The position numbers and the translations under genes were made by a program. 64,000 nucleotides of DNA. Origin: Scolanthus callimorphus. Lineage: Eukaryota; Cnidaria; Anthozoa; Actiniaria; Edwardsiidae. Positions 23,387 through 34,559 of this stretch are shown in pieces. The notes beneath the pieces were generated by a model. That model had not been told where the DNA came from. It ran no database searches and saw only the letters and a list, made by a program, of their open reading frames with translations. Position 1 is the first letter of the stretch, and every line of letters starts with the position of its first letter. The DNA lies in NCBI GenBank assembly GCA_033964015.1, contig CM066919.1, positions 18,664,146-18,728,145 of the forward strand, read 5' to 3'.

Positions 23387-24304
23387 AAGTACCGGGGGGT
23401 GGGGAAGAGGGGGTGGGCCACGTTTTTTTTGCCTGCAAAAAGGGGTGGGCCAAACAAAATGAGCCATGCATTTGGGGTGGGCCACCAACTAATTGAGCTT
23501 TAATGTTTGGCACCAATCAGTGCAAATTTTTGAGAAGCATAATAAAAATTTAGGCGCGCTTCGCGCGCATAAAGGATATAATCTAATATAGTTTTTGGCA
23601 ACTCGCGCAACAAAGACACTACCTTCGCACCTTTCACAAGAACAAGTGTATCTTGGCGAGGAAAAACAACTCTACCAAAATTGTCCTGCGGCAGTGATAG
23701 GCCTATTTTGTTCGAAAGAAGAGTAAGCGTGAGTTCGATGTTACAGCATAGAAAATCGTTATTTGGGCCGCGCTTCACGCAAATGAATAATAATAATTTC
23801 ATCATTTTGGCGCGCAATTGCGCGCATGAATAACAAGACCTACAGGTTTCTTTACTATACAAAAAAAAAAAAAACGGAATGTTCATCTACACTTTCTCTG
23901 AGGCTTGATGAAATGCGTATATCAAAGTTCGGGCGCGCTCCGCGCGCAACGAAAGAAAAATGCAATCCACTCTATCTGTAAATTGTCTTTTACTAGGTCA
24001 AATAGGGGTCAGGGGGATCACTATATTTTTTGTTCTATAATAAATCAGTCACTGTACTCATCTCCCAACTCAACGGTTATACAAAGAATACTATTTAAAA
24101 CACCAGGTAAAACACAGGTTTCAAACAGAGAGACAAGGTGCAAGGGCAACCAGTAGCTACTGGGGGTGGTCATCTATATTTGGTCTTGGATTTAAGGGGG
24201 GGCCATGGATTATTGTGGCAAATGAGTGAGGGTGGGTTACATGAAAAGCGGCTTGCTGTTTTATGATTTTACCGCCCCCCCCCCCCCCCCCCCCCCCCGT
24301 ACTT
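23387..24304. mobile_element. Non-autonomous element with AAGTAC..GGGGGG ends and the GCGCGC module
   Basis: The ends AAGTACCGGGGGG and CCCCCCCGTACTT are inverted and flanked by TA on both sides. Just inside the left end is a short tandem of GGGGTGGGCCA units. The middle carries a module with TAGGCGCGCTTCGCGCGC, GTAAGCGTGAGTTCGATGTT, and CTCTGAGGCTTGATGAAATG, shared with 34560-36740. The right end has GGGGGTGG words and a run of about 26 C. It has no transposase-like frame. Confidence 0.65.
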
Positions 24305-24542
24305 TATGACCAGTCCCTAATGGTTCGACGTTGAGCCCTGAAATAACTTAGTTATGCAATGCAGGAGACATGATTTCTATTGCCTTCTGGAAATCGTTTT
24401 AAGACTCCTGCAGAACACACTAACGACTGCGGGGGAGGCGTCGCTTTTTGGTTCCAAATCATCGTGTCATTTCATAACTAGAATTGCCAGTGCTCTATAA
24501 AACGTGACTCAGAATGCATGGAACGATTGTTAATTCACTTTA

Positions 24543-25102
24543 TTATACAAACTATAGTGTTTTATCAGGATTTCGGCCACCGAGAAATATCGTAATTCGC
24601 ACGTGTGAAAAATTACGATAAAGCCCACTATAATTGCGGAATTCACTATCAATCTTAAAATTTTTAAAACTGTTTATATAATAAACAGAATAATTATACA
24701 TGGCCGCTTGGGATATGAAATTTATCTTGTAGTGTTCAAATTTAATATCTCGTTAGCTGCGCTCACTCGTGAGTATCAAAATTTGAACACTCGAAGCCCA
24801 TATCCCCGCGCGCCCATTATTGTTCTCTATATCATAAATCTTCGTTTATCTTCCCCGTTGTGTATATAGAGAATATATACAATACATGGGTGCGCGGGAT
24901 ATCAATTTGAACACAAGAAGATAAATTTCATATCTACAAGCGTCTATGTATTATTCTGTTTATCATATAAACCTTTTTGTGTGAAAAAATTTCGAGTTGA
25001 TGAATTTCGCGACAGTGGGCATTATCGTAATTTTTCACACGTACGAATTATACGATATTTCTCAGTGGCCGAAATCCTGATAAAACACTATAGTTTATAT
25101 AA
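24543..25102. mobile_element. Large foldback element, 560 bp, containing a nested palindromic module
   Basis: Outer arms of about 65 bp pair almost perfectly, including CTATAGTGTTTTATCAGGAT and its inverse, then TTTCGGCCAC and GAGAAATATCGTA. Inside lies a second palindromic module (about 24690-24960) with GATATGAAATTTATCTT, GTGTTCAAATTT and a GCGCGCCCA/TGGGTGCGCGGG pair. The inner module recurs without the outer arms at 58705-58800 and partly at 26380-26440, so two element families are nested here. Confidence 0.8.
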
Positions 25103-26057
25103 TTAATAGAGAACTAGCTGAGTGTAAGGGGAAATTTATTTTACTTAAAGTGTTCTCTGTTTAAAAAACGGGGAAAAAATTCACAATGGCCATATGGATG
25201 TGGGAGGGGATCATGATTTCCCCCTTCCATAAACTGCTGGATTTACATTACTAATAACCTCCCATCAGCATGAGTACCCCGTCCCACCATGCCGAAATAA
25301 ATGATGAGCCCAAAGGATTTGCACTGGTTTCCCTGATTGGTGCGACAAAATCACGCGCGTGTCCGTCTCTCAAATCGGTCAAAGAACCCGTGAAAATCGA
25401 AACCTAATTTGACTTCGGAATTGTTTTTATGTTTATCATATCTCAGGTGAGGGGAGAAAAGAAACGGGTCAAAAGTAAAAATGGTCTAAGGACTAATATT
25501 ATTTTTTTTTAGTTTATATTATTTATATTTTTCGGCTTTATCCCTCGCTTAAAAAATAGCTAGAATATTATTCATGACTTTCACGGACTTTGTTTTGTAA
25601 ATGTGTCATTTCGACTTAGCATGACAGCGCGTGCTCCGAGGGAAGCAATGTAGTGTGTACGTTTGTTGAAACTTGAATGAAAAGTTTTCTCAGCTCAAAT
25701 CTTTCAAGTTAGAATTATCCCTGCACATTCCTGTATGTAATCTGTAAGAGAACCATTTAGGTTTGAATGTCAATGGTGCTTTCGGCTGCGCGAACCGAGT
25801 TCTTTTTTAGTTTCTGTGGGAGAATTCAACATGGCGGCGATGGCGGCTTTGTCCCTCGCTTAAGAAATCGCTTGAATTAGAACTTAGCCCGAGGTGAATC
25901 TTTTCCAACAAAAACACGCTCATGGTACAGATTTCCACCTTCCCTTCGGGTTTGCGAACTTCTTTGGCGGCACAGCTTCAGGGCTGAGCGGAGCAAGTGT
26001 CGACACGATTTTCCTTACGGTATTAATATATAGATAATACATGGGCGCGCGGGGACA

Positions 26058-26222
26058 TATATATGTTATTTACCGGCTGGGAGGTCCGGATCGTGAAATA
26101 CCGTGACCGAGGTCTTGAATATACTGACCGAGACCGGAGGTCGAGGTCAGTTTTTTCAAAGCCGAGGTCACGGTATTTCACGATCTGGACCGACCCAAGC
26201 CGGTAAATAATATATATATATA
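26058..26222. mobile_element. Foldback element, ATTTACCGGC arms
   Basis: The arms TTATTTACCGGC..GGTCCGGATCGTGAAATACC and GGTATTTCACGATCTGGACC..GCCGGTAAATAA pair over about 60 bp; the centre repeats GACCGAGGTC and GAGACCGGAGGTCGAGGTC. It is bordered by TATATA runs. Confidence 0.7.
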
Positions 26223-26693
26223 TTTTTTTTTTTTGCTTTCACTGAAACAGCATAAAACGTCACAGAAATTAGCGCGCGCGCGATTCATCCAGACCCGGTT
26301 CCGGATCATAGGATTCCGGACCGCCCGCGAGCCATTCAGAGCGCGCGATTTGATGGATACCGGACCCCTGAAAAAGTCAAGATATGGAATTTATCTTCAA
26401 GTGTTCAAATTTCGATATCTCAAAATGAGCGCTGCGCTGTGCAAAGTAGGCTCGGTTTCCAGCCGTAGTTGGTGTCGTTTCTAACGAATCCTCCCCCACA
26501 AAGGTGAAAGTTTTTTTTTTTTTTCTAATTTATACAGTACTTACATGTACATGTGAGACGCTACATGTAGAATGAACCTTGAGCCAAAACGCAAATGTAT
26601 GTGGAGACTCCTTTAATTGTTTTCCCTCAAATCGGACAAACAATGTTAAAAAAGAGTTGTTACGTTGATTTCAGCCCGAGATATGTTTGAGGT

Positions 26694-27081
26694 GACAGAA
26701 CCCAAAAATGTCAAGATTTCTACCCTAAGGTCAGGTAAAGTCAGATAGGCTCGATTCTTTGCATAGAGTATCCTTACACAATAAGAAACAAAATAGAAAT
26801 GAGTATTTTTTTGTAAGTGAACCGACTTTAAGATATCAGCTGCTAAACTTTGGTTACTGCATCGTTGTATGGCAAAATTTGTACAATTCTAACAAAAAAT
26901 GTCAAAAATGGCTGCAGCAACCAAAGTGTAACTCCTCATATCTTAAAGACGGATCAATTAGAAAAAAATACTCATTTCTATTTTGTTTCTTATTGTATAA
27001 GGATACTCTATGCAAAGAATCGAGCCTATTTGACTTTACCTGACCTTAGGGTAGAAATATTGCCATTTTTGGGTTCTGTCG
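26694..27081. mobile_element. Large palindrome, 388 bp, GACAGAACCCAAAAATG ends
   Basis: The ends GACAGAACCCAAAAATG and CATTTTTGGGTTCTGTC are inverted; pairing continues through CTACCCTAAGGTCAGGTAAA and CAAAGAATCGAGCCTATTTG-type words to a diverged centre. The open frames across it are by-products of the palindrome. Confidence 0.8.
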
Positions 27082-27239
27082 TTTGAGGTATTCTAACTTT
27101 TGCAAATTCTCAGCTTCAACAGATAGACGTGGTTCTTATTAACTGAAATTTCTGTAACGTTGTTCCGTTGAATATCCCACCCCTTTTATTTTTGTGCGCC
27201 AATTTCGAAGTCGTCCGCCATTTTGATCCAAAACGCACA

Positions 27240-27415
27240 TGCGCAAAGAAGCCCGAGCTTCTGGGAACGAAATTGCAAGACAAGTTGCAAGATTCGCTGT
27301 TACACGCTGCAATGCGAAACAAGTTGCAGCAACCTGTCTTGCAACGTTGCAGAGGGTGTTACATTGCATTGCGAGACAAGTTGCAGAAAACATTGCACCG
27401 TGTAACCGCGGCTTA
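27240..27415. mobile_element. TTAA-type MITE family, partial copy
   Basis: It is built from GCAAGACAAGTTGCA, TTACACGCTGCAATGCG and TTGCAACGTTGC words and ends CACCGTGTAACCGCGGCTTAA, with TTAA at the right border. A matching left end was not found, so it is probably truncated or strongly diverged. Confidence 0.55.
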
Positions 27416-28001
27416 AAGGATCCACCTCACCTTACCCATAATGCACTGTTTCGCCGCCATTTTCATATCAGAGACTCGACAAAAAGTGTTCAGGTTAGAG
27501 CATTTACTGTACAAGCGCAAGAAAACTCGCAATTCCTTGCATTAAGTAAGAGTTTCTGATCACAATTAACCATGTGAGCAAAAACAAAGCAATGCATTAT
27601 GGGCAGGGTGAGACGGAACCTCTTAGGCGTTGTCATTCGTGACATTGATCTCGGTCATGATACATTGAACTTACTATCGCAAATCTGATTGGTCGAGATC
27701 AAACAATCAATCTCACTGTCGCGTGAACTTGACATACTAAATGCATATCTGCTGCAGATGTTTCGTTTAGCATGTCAACTTCAAAGTCGGTCGTTCCCAA
27801 GCCCCTATTGTGAATTTTGAACAAAACCATTTGGAATTAAAGTCATTTGGTATCGTATCAATTTGTCTTCTTTAAAATGTATAATAAAACAATTATTGAA
27901 TTCCGTTTTCGAATGATATCGTGAGTTAGAAAAAACTTGTGCCTGTGTTATCTGCTTCAGCCTTCACGTGCTTCGGCACTGATAACACAGGCCTGTTTTG
28001 C
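27416..28001. other. Gene-free stretch with one hairpin
   Basis: GCCTGTGTTATCTG and the inverted CACTGATAACACAGGC at 27942-27993 form a hairpin with a loop of about 20 bases. No gene is visible. Confidence 0.5.
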
Positions 28002-28004
28002 TTA

Positions 28005-28434
28005 TGTATCAGTCAATTCCAGCGGTGATCATCCCCCCCCCCCCCCGGGACACCACTGGGTTACGATTTGAGACTGACGGATTTGTTTCGCTTGTTTACA
28101 TATTTTGTCTCGCTTTCAGTGAAATGAGAACTCGTTCAGAGACGAGAAGACTGAAGTACAGTGAAAAACGAATTATAATGCTTCGGACAGAATAAATGGC
28201 GTTGAAGTTCTGAGAGGAAATATTTTGTTGTGAAGCTTTGAACGCAGTGTCGATGGAATCTTTGTCTTTTTCTGGTCCTGGGCAGGGGCATTTGTCCATT
28301 GTTTGTCTTCCCCCGTGGGGTATTTTGCATTTTTTCTAGCCCCGGGTGGGGAATTTTCACTTTTGTTTTTAGAATTTACCAAAATCCCGGGGTTGCCCGG
28401 GGGGGTATGGTCACCGCTGGAATTGACTGATACA
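28005..28434. mobile_element. Harbinger-like MITE, TGTATCAGTCAATTCCAGCG ends, TTA target duplication
   Basis: The ends TGTATCAGTCAATTCCAGCG and its exact inverse are flanked by TTA on both sides (28002-28004 and 28435-28437). A 3-bp TTA/TWA duplication is the hallmark of the PIF/Harbinger superfamily. A poly-C run follows the left end, and CCCCGGG words fill the right half. The same termini bound 41850-44689. Confidence 0.8.
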
Positions 28435-28439
28435 TTACT

Positions 28440-30880
28440 CACGATGTCATGTTCAACCTCCTCCAATAATTGCTTATGAACTGTACTATTAGATACATGA
28501 TATTCTATGCAAGCAAAACATGTTACATAATAACTCACAAAGTGTGATTTGTGCCACATTTTAATTTATCCTCTCGGATTGTTTATAAAACAAGCCTCTA
28601 AACCTTTTAAGCTCCTAGTGAGTCGTAGTTAGTTGTTTATGTCAGAACCGATCCAGATCTTACAAATTGGATTTGGCCTCCTATATGCCCACTTTATTCT
28701 TAGCCGATAATTGTACTTGTTGGTCAACGGTATGATCTTTAATTGAATACTATTGAACTGAAAGGACTGTTTTACTTTGATTTAGTTGATTGATTCAAGG
28801 GAATTGGGAGACCAATCAACTTCATGAAAAGAGCGTTAAGTTATTGCATAACAATGTATTATGCATGGCTATCTATTTTACTTTTTCCCAAACTATAACC
28901 ACGATGTTTATAAATAAGAACATATCTATTTTTATTTCTTTCTAGAAGGTTGAGGTCCTACTTGCGAAAAACATCCTCTCAAGTACCACCCTGATTTGTA
29001 AGCGTTTCTCTAAGCTATTGTGATTGGTTTTAACTTTGAAGAGCTGCAATTGTAGCTACTATTTTTAGACGCAGTTTTCGATTGTTTCATTTTGTTCATT
29101 GTGACAAACCTAAGAAAATGTATCCAAATATGCCACCTGCAAATCCTTTTTAAAAAGACTTGAGGTTGTTTACTGTTATTTCTCCGTGGCTATTAAAGAC
29201 AACTCAAATTTCTGTGGCATTTTTTTATTATATTTCTTTAAAAAAAAAGAGAAACATGGCAATTGAATCTAGCCTGGACTCGAGTCTGCCGTTGAATGAC
29301 CAAGTATGATGTAGTGTTTTGTGCTTCGAACATTTTAAATTCGCTTAGAAATGGCGCGAATGGCTTAGCTAGAATTTAAATTTACATCACTAATACAGCG
29401 AGGAGCTGTGAAAAGGACGATTTAATTTATATGGCTTTTTAAATTCTATTTCTTCTTTTCTTTTTTCTTTTTTGCTTTTCTTTTTAGGTGCATGTTATTT
29501 CACCCTGTTCCAGCCGGCATCGTTTCCTTTAAATTACGTTCAAGATAACTTGCACTCCGTGCCAATTAAAGATTACAGTTCCAAAACTCGTCTGAGCTGG
29601 AGTAATGAAGCCTTAAATTTTACGCCATTTCTTTTCTCTAATTGAACCCCATAGGGTATTATGCATACAGATTTTGTAAAATGAATACAGAACAAGACCT
29701 TGTAAGTTACTTTCGATTCTAGACATACAAATGATGTATAAAATAACATGCTGTCGTTTGTCAAAAAGACGGGTTTTTTTTGGTTTGTTCTTCTCAAGTA
29801 CGGGAAATGTTTTACTCACGTATATGGAATAGCTTTGCCATGAGATCGCTTCATTTATTCGGTGCCTATTATATAATGACCACGTCTGCTGGCGCCGTGT
29901 AAAACGCACTTATTGCCCACGCCTTTTTGCCACTTACCTATGCGTGAGCGCTACCTGTGTGAGAGTGATTTTACGATCATTTAGCCCAGCTGTTCCTCTC
30001 TTCTAAATGTCAGAAAATCTACTGAAGGCTAATATTCATATCAATTCGATTGGCTTCTCAAATGGTTGCAGCGATTCGCGTGAGAGCTAGCACTCAACTA
30101 AGCCACTATCTGGAAAACAAACAAGGAAATAACACATCAGATCTCGTGCGCAATATATGTTTTGTTCTAGTTTACTAGGCCGCTGCGATAGCGCGTGATT
30201 TTCCCTGTCCTGACATGATGTTCTTGTCGACCAACTAGATTCCCTGTAGGTTTACGTACAATCAGATTTATTGTCAGCCTATTTCGCCCCGAGTTGATAC
30301 TTTGCATCCAAGTGGAAGAAAGACATGAACCATTTTCTCTTTTTTTATTTTATAAGCAATCCGAAACTGTGGAATATTTGCTAAGTGAGTTTATAAATTA
30401 ACTTGAAGACGCCACATAGTCTGTACCTGAACTGCGTTGCTCTTATTTTTTTTCCAAACTCTTCGTGGATTGAAATCATAATTTTCCATGCTTATTATCT
30501 CACTTAACTACCACTTAAATTTTCAATTATAGGTTTATCGTGGCTTTATCTCGTAAGACAGCGAATATTTTAAGCTCGGGGCCTAGGGATTCTCGAGTGG
30601 AATTGCAAATCAGTTTGCGAGGCCTAAAATACACGTCGCGCCCACCAACTTGTCAGTCACTCGGCAAAACAGGAGCCGCAAGGAGTATGTTTCATAAGCT
30701 ATATTATCAAGATCCGGTCATTTACCATTACGTTATTCCTATGAACAGATGTTAATAGTGGAGTTCCACAGTAGTTGCATTTGGTTGCCGACAGAGAAAC
30801 ATCAAAACATGCGAAATGTTTAAACGTGCTTAAACACTTATACTCGCACTACAAAGCAGCCGCAGTTTTTGCCGTGCGCG
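28440..30880. other. Gene-free AT-rich stretch upstream of the opsin
   Basis: No gene or convincing repeat apart from a (TTTTCTTT)-like run at about 29450-29486. The promoter of the downstream opsin should lie at its right edge, but I see no TATA box that I would defend. Confidence 0.4.
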
Positions 30881-30887
30881 GGAAAAT

Positions 30888-32529
30888 ATGCAACTATCTC
30901 CTGCGGGCTATGATCTTCTAGCTGGTTGTATTCTGTTCCTAATTATTTTTGGGTGCTTTATACAGTCAGTTACGCTAGTAATATTGCTAAAGAAGGAAAA
31001 CCAAACAAAATGCTTGACGCCGTATCTCTTGAATATTGTCGCCGCAAACGCGCTCATGATTTTGGGAAGCTTTCCTACTACCGTTGCTTCTGCGCTGAAT
31101 CATGGCTGGATGTTTAACGATGCAGTGTGTAAGCTCGTCGGGTTTATCGGCGGTTGTGCGGCAATTGCCATGATCGCCACCATGCTCTGTATCACCATTA
31201 CAATTCACCACACGGTCGTCAAGCAAAGCGTTACAAATCACGTGCTACATCAACCCCCGGACAGAACTCAGCTAAAAGTCATCCTCGCAGTGTGGATTTA
31301 CTCAGGGCTCTCCATGATCCCGCCCGTGGTGGGCTTCACAGACATGAAAAAAGAAGCTGCAAACACGAACTGCGCTCCGGACTGGGCTCCCAAGTCTACA
31401 GGGGGCGTAGCGTACATTGTGGTTCTGACAGTCGTCGCTTATATTATCCCAGTTGGAGGATCTCTGTTGTTTTACCTCAAGATCCAACGCGCTCTTAAGA
31501 AGCACATGTCTCTTGTTATCCCTGTTATCACTATTCAGAACCAGCTACGGCGCTTTCAGAACATTACGAAGATGAGCGCGATGGCGATACTGGCCTTCAC
31601 TGTGACGTGGTTTCCCTACGCTTGCTATGTAATGATATCTGCATTCGGCGGGACTGATCTCTTCACGGCAGTTTCTAGTGTGGTGCCTTGTATGGTAGCC
31701 AAAACAAGCATTCTCTATAACCCGTTCGTCTATGCCCTGGTTAACCCAAGGTAAGTTTATGGGAGATAGTAGTACACATTGTCACACTGCACTACATTAC
31801 GATTTTGCACACGGAACCGCGCGAAAATTAAACGAAAAGTTGACTTGAAAATGTCTGTTACAAAATTAAAATATTTTTAACGGTTTCCAGTTACCTGCAT
31901 GGTCGATTTTTGACCGCTCAAAATATTGCCTAAATCAGCAGGTGACCCTTGCTACGGAATGTGGAAACACAGATGGCAAATCAGAGTGAGGTTGCAACTT
32001 TGTTGTAAAATGGCTTTCCTGCAAACGCATGAGATGTTTAGTCCGTTTTGGCGCTCATATTGAGGTTACCCATGGCGCAGTTATACATGTGTCAATTCAA
32101 ATTTATCAAATTTATCTCTACAAAATTGAAATGTATTCCATTTAGAAAACATTTCACGTTATCACGTCACTTATCTATCCATCTTAGTAAACAAAAGTAG
32201 CATTATGTTGCCATGTTGTAGCAAGAGACAATTCGCGCCAAATCGCAGTGTTTGAAATTCTACTATTAGTTTACCGAATGCCTGCTTACCAATGCTTACA
32301 GGCCTGAAAGTTTTAATTTCAAAACCTAATAGTTGCAACTGGCGAAGTAAGGGAAGAACTACACAAGTTTCCACGGTGGCTAGTTTTGTCTTTTGGTGTT
32401 TCTCGCATGACTGACACGTGAGATTTTCTCACGTATTTTCTCTCCGTAACTAGATTGCGACAGTCTTTCCATGTTTTGATTCTCTTGGATATGTCATTTA
32501 CTCAATGCAGCGAATTTCGAAGGGTGTAA
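30888..32529 (+). CDS. Opsin (seven-transmembrane photoreceptor GPCR), cnidarian type
   Basis: Exon 1 is 30888-31750 (ATG in AAAATATGC; donor AAG|GTAAGT). The proposed exon 2 is 32511-32529 (acceptor CTCAATGCAG), giving a C-terminus NPSEFRRV and 293 residues. Seven hydrophobic segments are present. Opsin hallmarks: Lys272 in MVAKTSILYNPFVY, the Schiff-base lysine, 29 residues after Pro243 of TWFPYA exactly as in bovine rhodopsin (267 to 296); disulfide Cys81 and Cys162; Trp136 of helix 4; NPFVY. Glu156 is six residues before Cys162, the Glu181 counterion position, while the Glu113 position is Val84. Odd features: the E/DRY triplet at the end of helix 3 reads TIH (105-107), the helix-2 Asp83 position is Asn54, and the tail is very short. 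The product should bind retinal in the plasma membrane. Exon 2 is less certain than exon 1. Confidence 0.85.
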
Positions 32530-33469
32530 AATGCGTTAATATTAAACTGGTAGGCTTCATTAGACTATTTGTTCATGACACCCGTTCACGCCCAACTAGA
32601 AATGGGAGGTCGTCCCCCTCTGGCTAAAATGAAACTGCGCTGTATAAACTCAGACATTTCCTGAGCTAGCGTGCCTTAAGCCCCAACGAACTACATTTAG
32701 ACAGCTTGCATTAAGTGCACAAACTAAACATTTATTTCATTTCCTTGGATCTCAAGTATCTTTTAGCTTTTACGATCTACATAGCCGTGAATCATCAACC
32801 ATCATTTAGAGTTACTAGGAGAAAAAAAAAGCGGCAATGTGTCGGCTGCCATAATACGATTAACATGCAAATCGTCTTCACATTAAGAAACAAATGCCCG
32901 GTTCATTTACGATATCACTTGCTGTTTTTTCCTGAAATTGGAGCGATAAGATTGTGTTATGGTATAGCCGGTGCGGCTAGAGCAGTTTTCATGTTCGGTA
33001 TCACAAAAATACATCTTAACAGGTGCATTACTCTAATGGCACCGGATTTGTTCATAAATAATTTAGGTTCCGTGAACAATTTAATTGTCGCGTTGTTTCT
33101 AAGTCCATGAACCCATTAGAAAATACAATTTAAGCTTTTAATACGTGTATTGCACCCTTTCTTCATTCAAATTGAGTTAAAGTGAAATTAGAAAGTCCCC
33201 TTTCTACATGTTTTATCTGCAATTGCCAAGAGAAAAAGGAAATAATTTGATGACTTTTTATGGACTATGGACGTAAATACGATTTGATTTTTTTTTTTTG
33301 CTACTCAGTACATAACAAACAACATAATCTCCTTAAGCTGTTTTAAAACTCAAATCCATTCAAATCCTTCTTCTCATTAAATTGTGTTAATTTGTTTCAT
33401 TCTGCGTTACGGTTAAGAATTTGACCGAAGTCGGTTTGTTTTCACAAAACCGCGCCCTCTGCCCTTTTA
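32530..33469. other. Gene-free stretch after the opsin
   Basis: ATTAAA about 13 bases after the proposed opsin stop could serve as its polyadenylation signal. Beyond this there is no supported feature; an open frame of 131 codons at 32715-33110 has no recognisable domain. Confidence 0.4.
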
Positions 33470-33592
33470 CACTGTAAAAACACACTGATCATTTTGATCA
33501 CAAAAAATGGTCATTTACAGACTCAAGAACAATAGAATGAGTCTGAGATGACCAATTATGTTTAGTTAATTTGACCGTCCGTTTTTACAGTG
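33470..33592. mobile_element. Mariner-like MITE, CACTGTAAAAAC ends, TA target
   Basis: The ends CACTGTAAAAAC and GTTTTTACAGTG are perfect inverted repeats flanked by TA. It is 123 bp and non-coding. A TA duplication fits the Tc1/mariner group. Confidence 0.7.
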
Positions 33593-33620
33593 TACCTTAT
33601 AAAAGTAATACAGAAACGTA

Positions 33621-33960
33621 GGCAAAGTAAAAAAAAAATACATGTTCGTTTATCGTCCCCGCCCGCATCCTTTTTTGGAGCCGCATCCTTTTTTCTTTTA
33701 TTTTGTTTTTTCACAAATTGTCTCCAAAACGAAGTCAAACGTCACAAGCGGTTAGAAATGCTTTGAGATGTGGCTTTAATGATCGTGAAAATGTTTTAGT
33801 TTATGAAACAGTCGTAGTAATTTTTTACACAAAATATGGCATAAACCAATAAAACAAGGCATAAACAATGAGCAAAAAGAAATAATAAATAAAAAGGGCC
33901 GCATGGACACTTTTTTGGAAAGCTCTGGACGATAAACATGTTTTTTTTTTTTACTTGGCC
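33621..33960. mobile_element. Element with GGCCAAGTAAAAAA ends, copy 1
   Basis: The left end GGCAAAGTAAAAAAAAAATA is followed by TTTATCGTCC; the right end is GGACGATAAACATG, a T run, then ACTTGGCC. Interior words CAAGCGGTTAGAAA, TTTACACAAAATATGGCATA and AAAAAGGGCCGCATGGACAC match the copies at about 36990-37391 and 58443-58687. Confidence 0.75.
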
Positions 33961-34335
33961 TAGTAGTATCGCATTTCATATTCTTGCGTATTTTGTCGTA
34001 GCTTGCTTTTGTCCATTTTTTTTTCCTAGCTAGCATAACAGAGCTTTAGGTGCAAATATTGATACATTTTCCGGTCGGCGTAAGCGGTAGCGCAAATATG
34101 TTATCAACATATTTAATGTGGTAAATATTTAATGGAGCTGTGTTGTTAAATAGCTCCGGGCCAACCCAGTTCGTCCACTATTAGAATAGCAAAAATTAGA
34201 CACGTTGGATTGTTGTTTATGTTTGTTTATTAGATTTGCCCGAGGCCGGGAAATCCTCACAGAGCGAGGCTCCAATTACGAGGTTCCCTTGGTCAGTGTT
34301 GTTTTCCTTTCACTCTACTGCAATTTCCAATTCTG

Positions 34336-34425
34336 CGAAATTGCCAACTAACAAACCGCGGTTTGGTTCCCGAGTGAACAGACTGGGTGACTTCACGCAG
34401 GCTTTCAGAGGTTTTTTGAACTAAG
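34336..34425. repeat. Partial second copy of the TTCTGCGAA MITE
   Basis: TTCTGCGAAATTGCCAACTA, then ACAAACCGCGGTTTGG, GAGTGAACAG and TGGGTGACTTCACGCAG match 8543-8640 in order, with a 14-bp block missing. No right terminus is found. Confidence 0.6.
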
Positions 34426-34559
34426 GGGTGGACCATTAGAAGTTGGGGGAGGAGGGGTGGCAATTCCCCAAAAAAAATTCGCGCAAGGCCAATCCTTCCC
34501 AAAAAAAAATCTTGCAGAGATTCAAGCTAGGAAATAAAAATCCTACAAAAAAAATGCCC

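Noticed and set aside
30926..31505. Alternative frames on both strands within the opsin
   Set aside because: The opsin frame has the family motifs at correct spacing; the others overlap it without motifs.
32715..33110. 131-codon plus-strand frame
   Set aside because: It has no recognisable domain, no splice context, and an AT-rich composition like the surrounding intergenic DNA.
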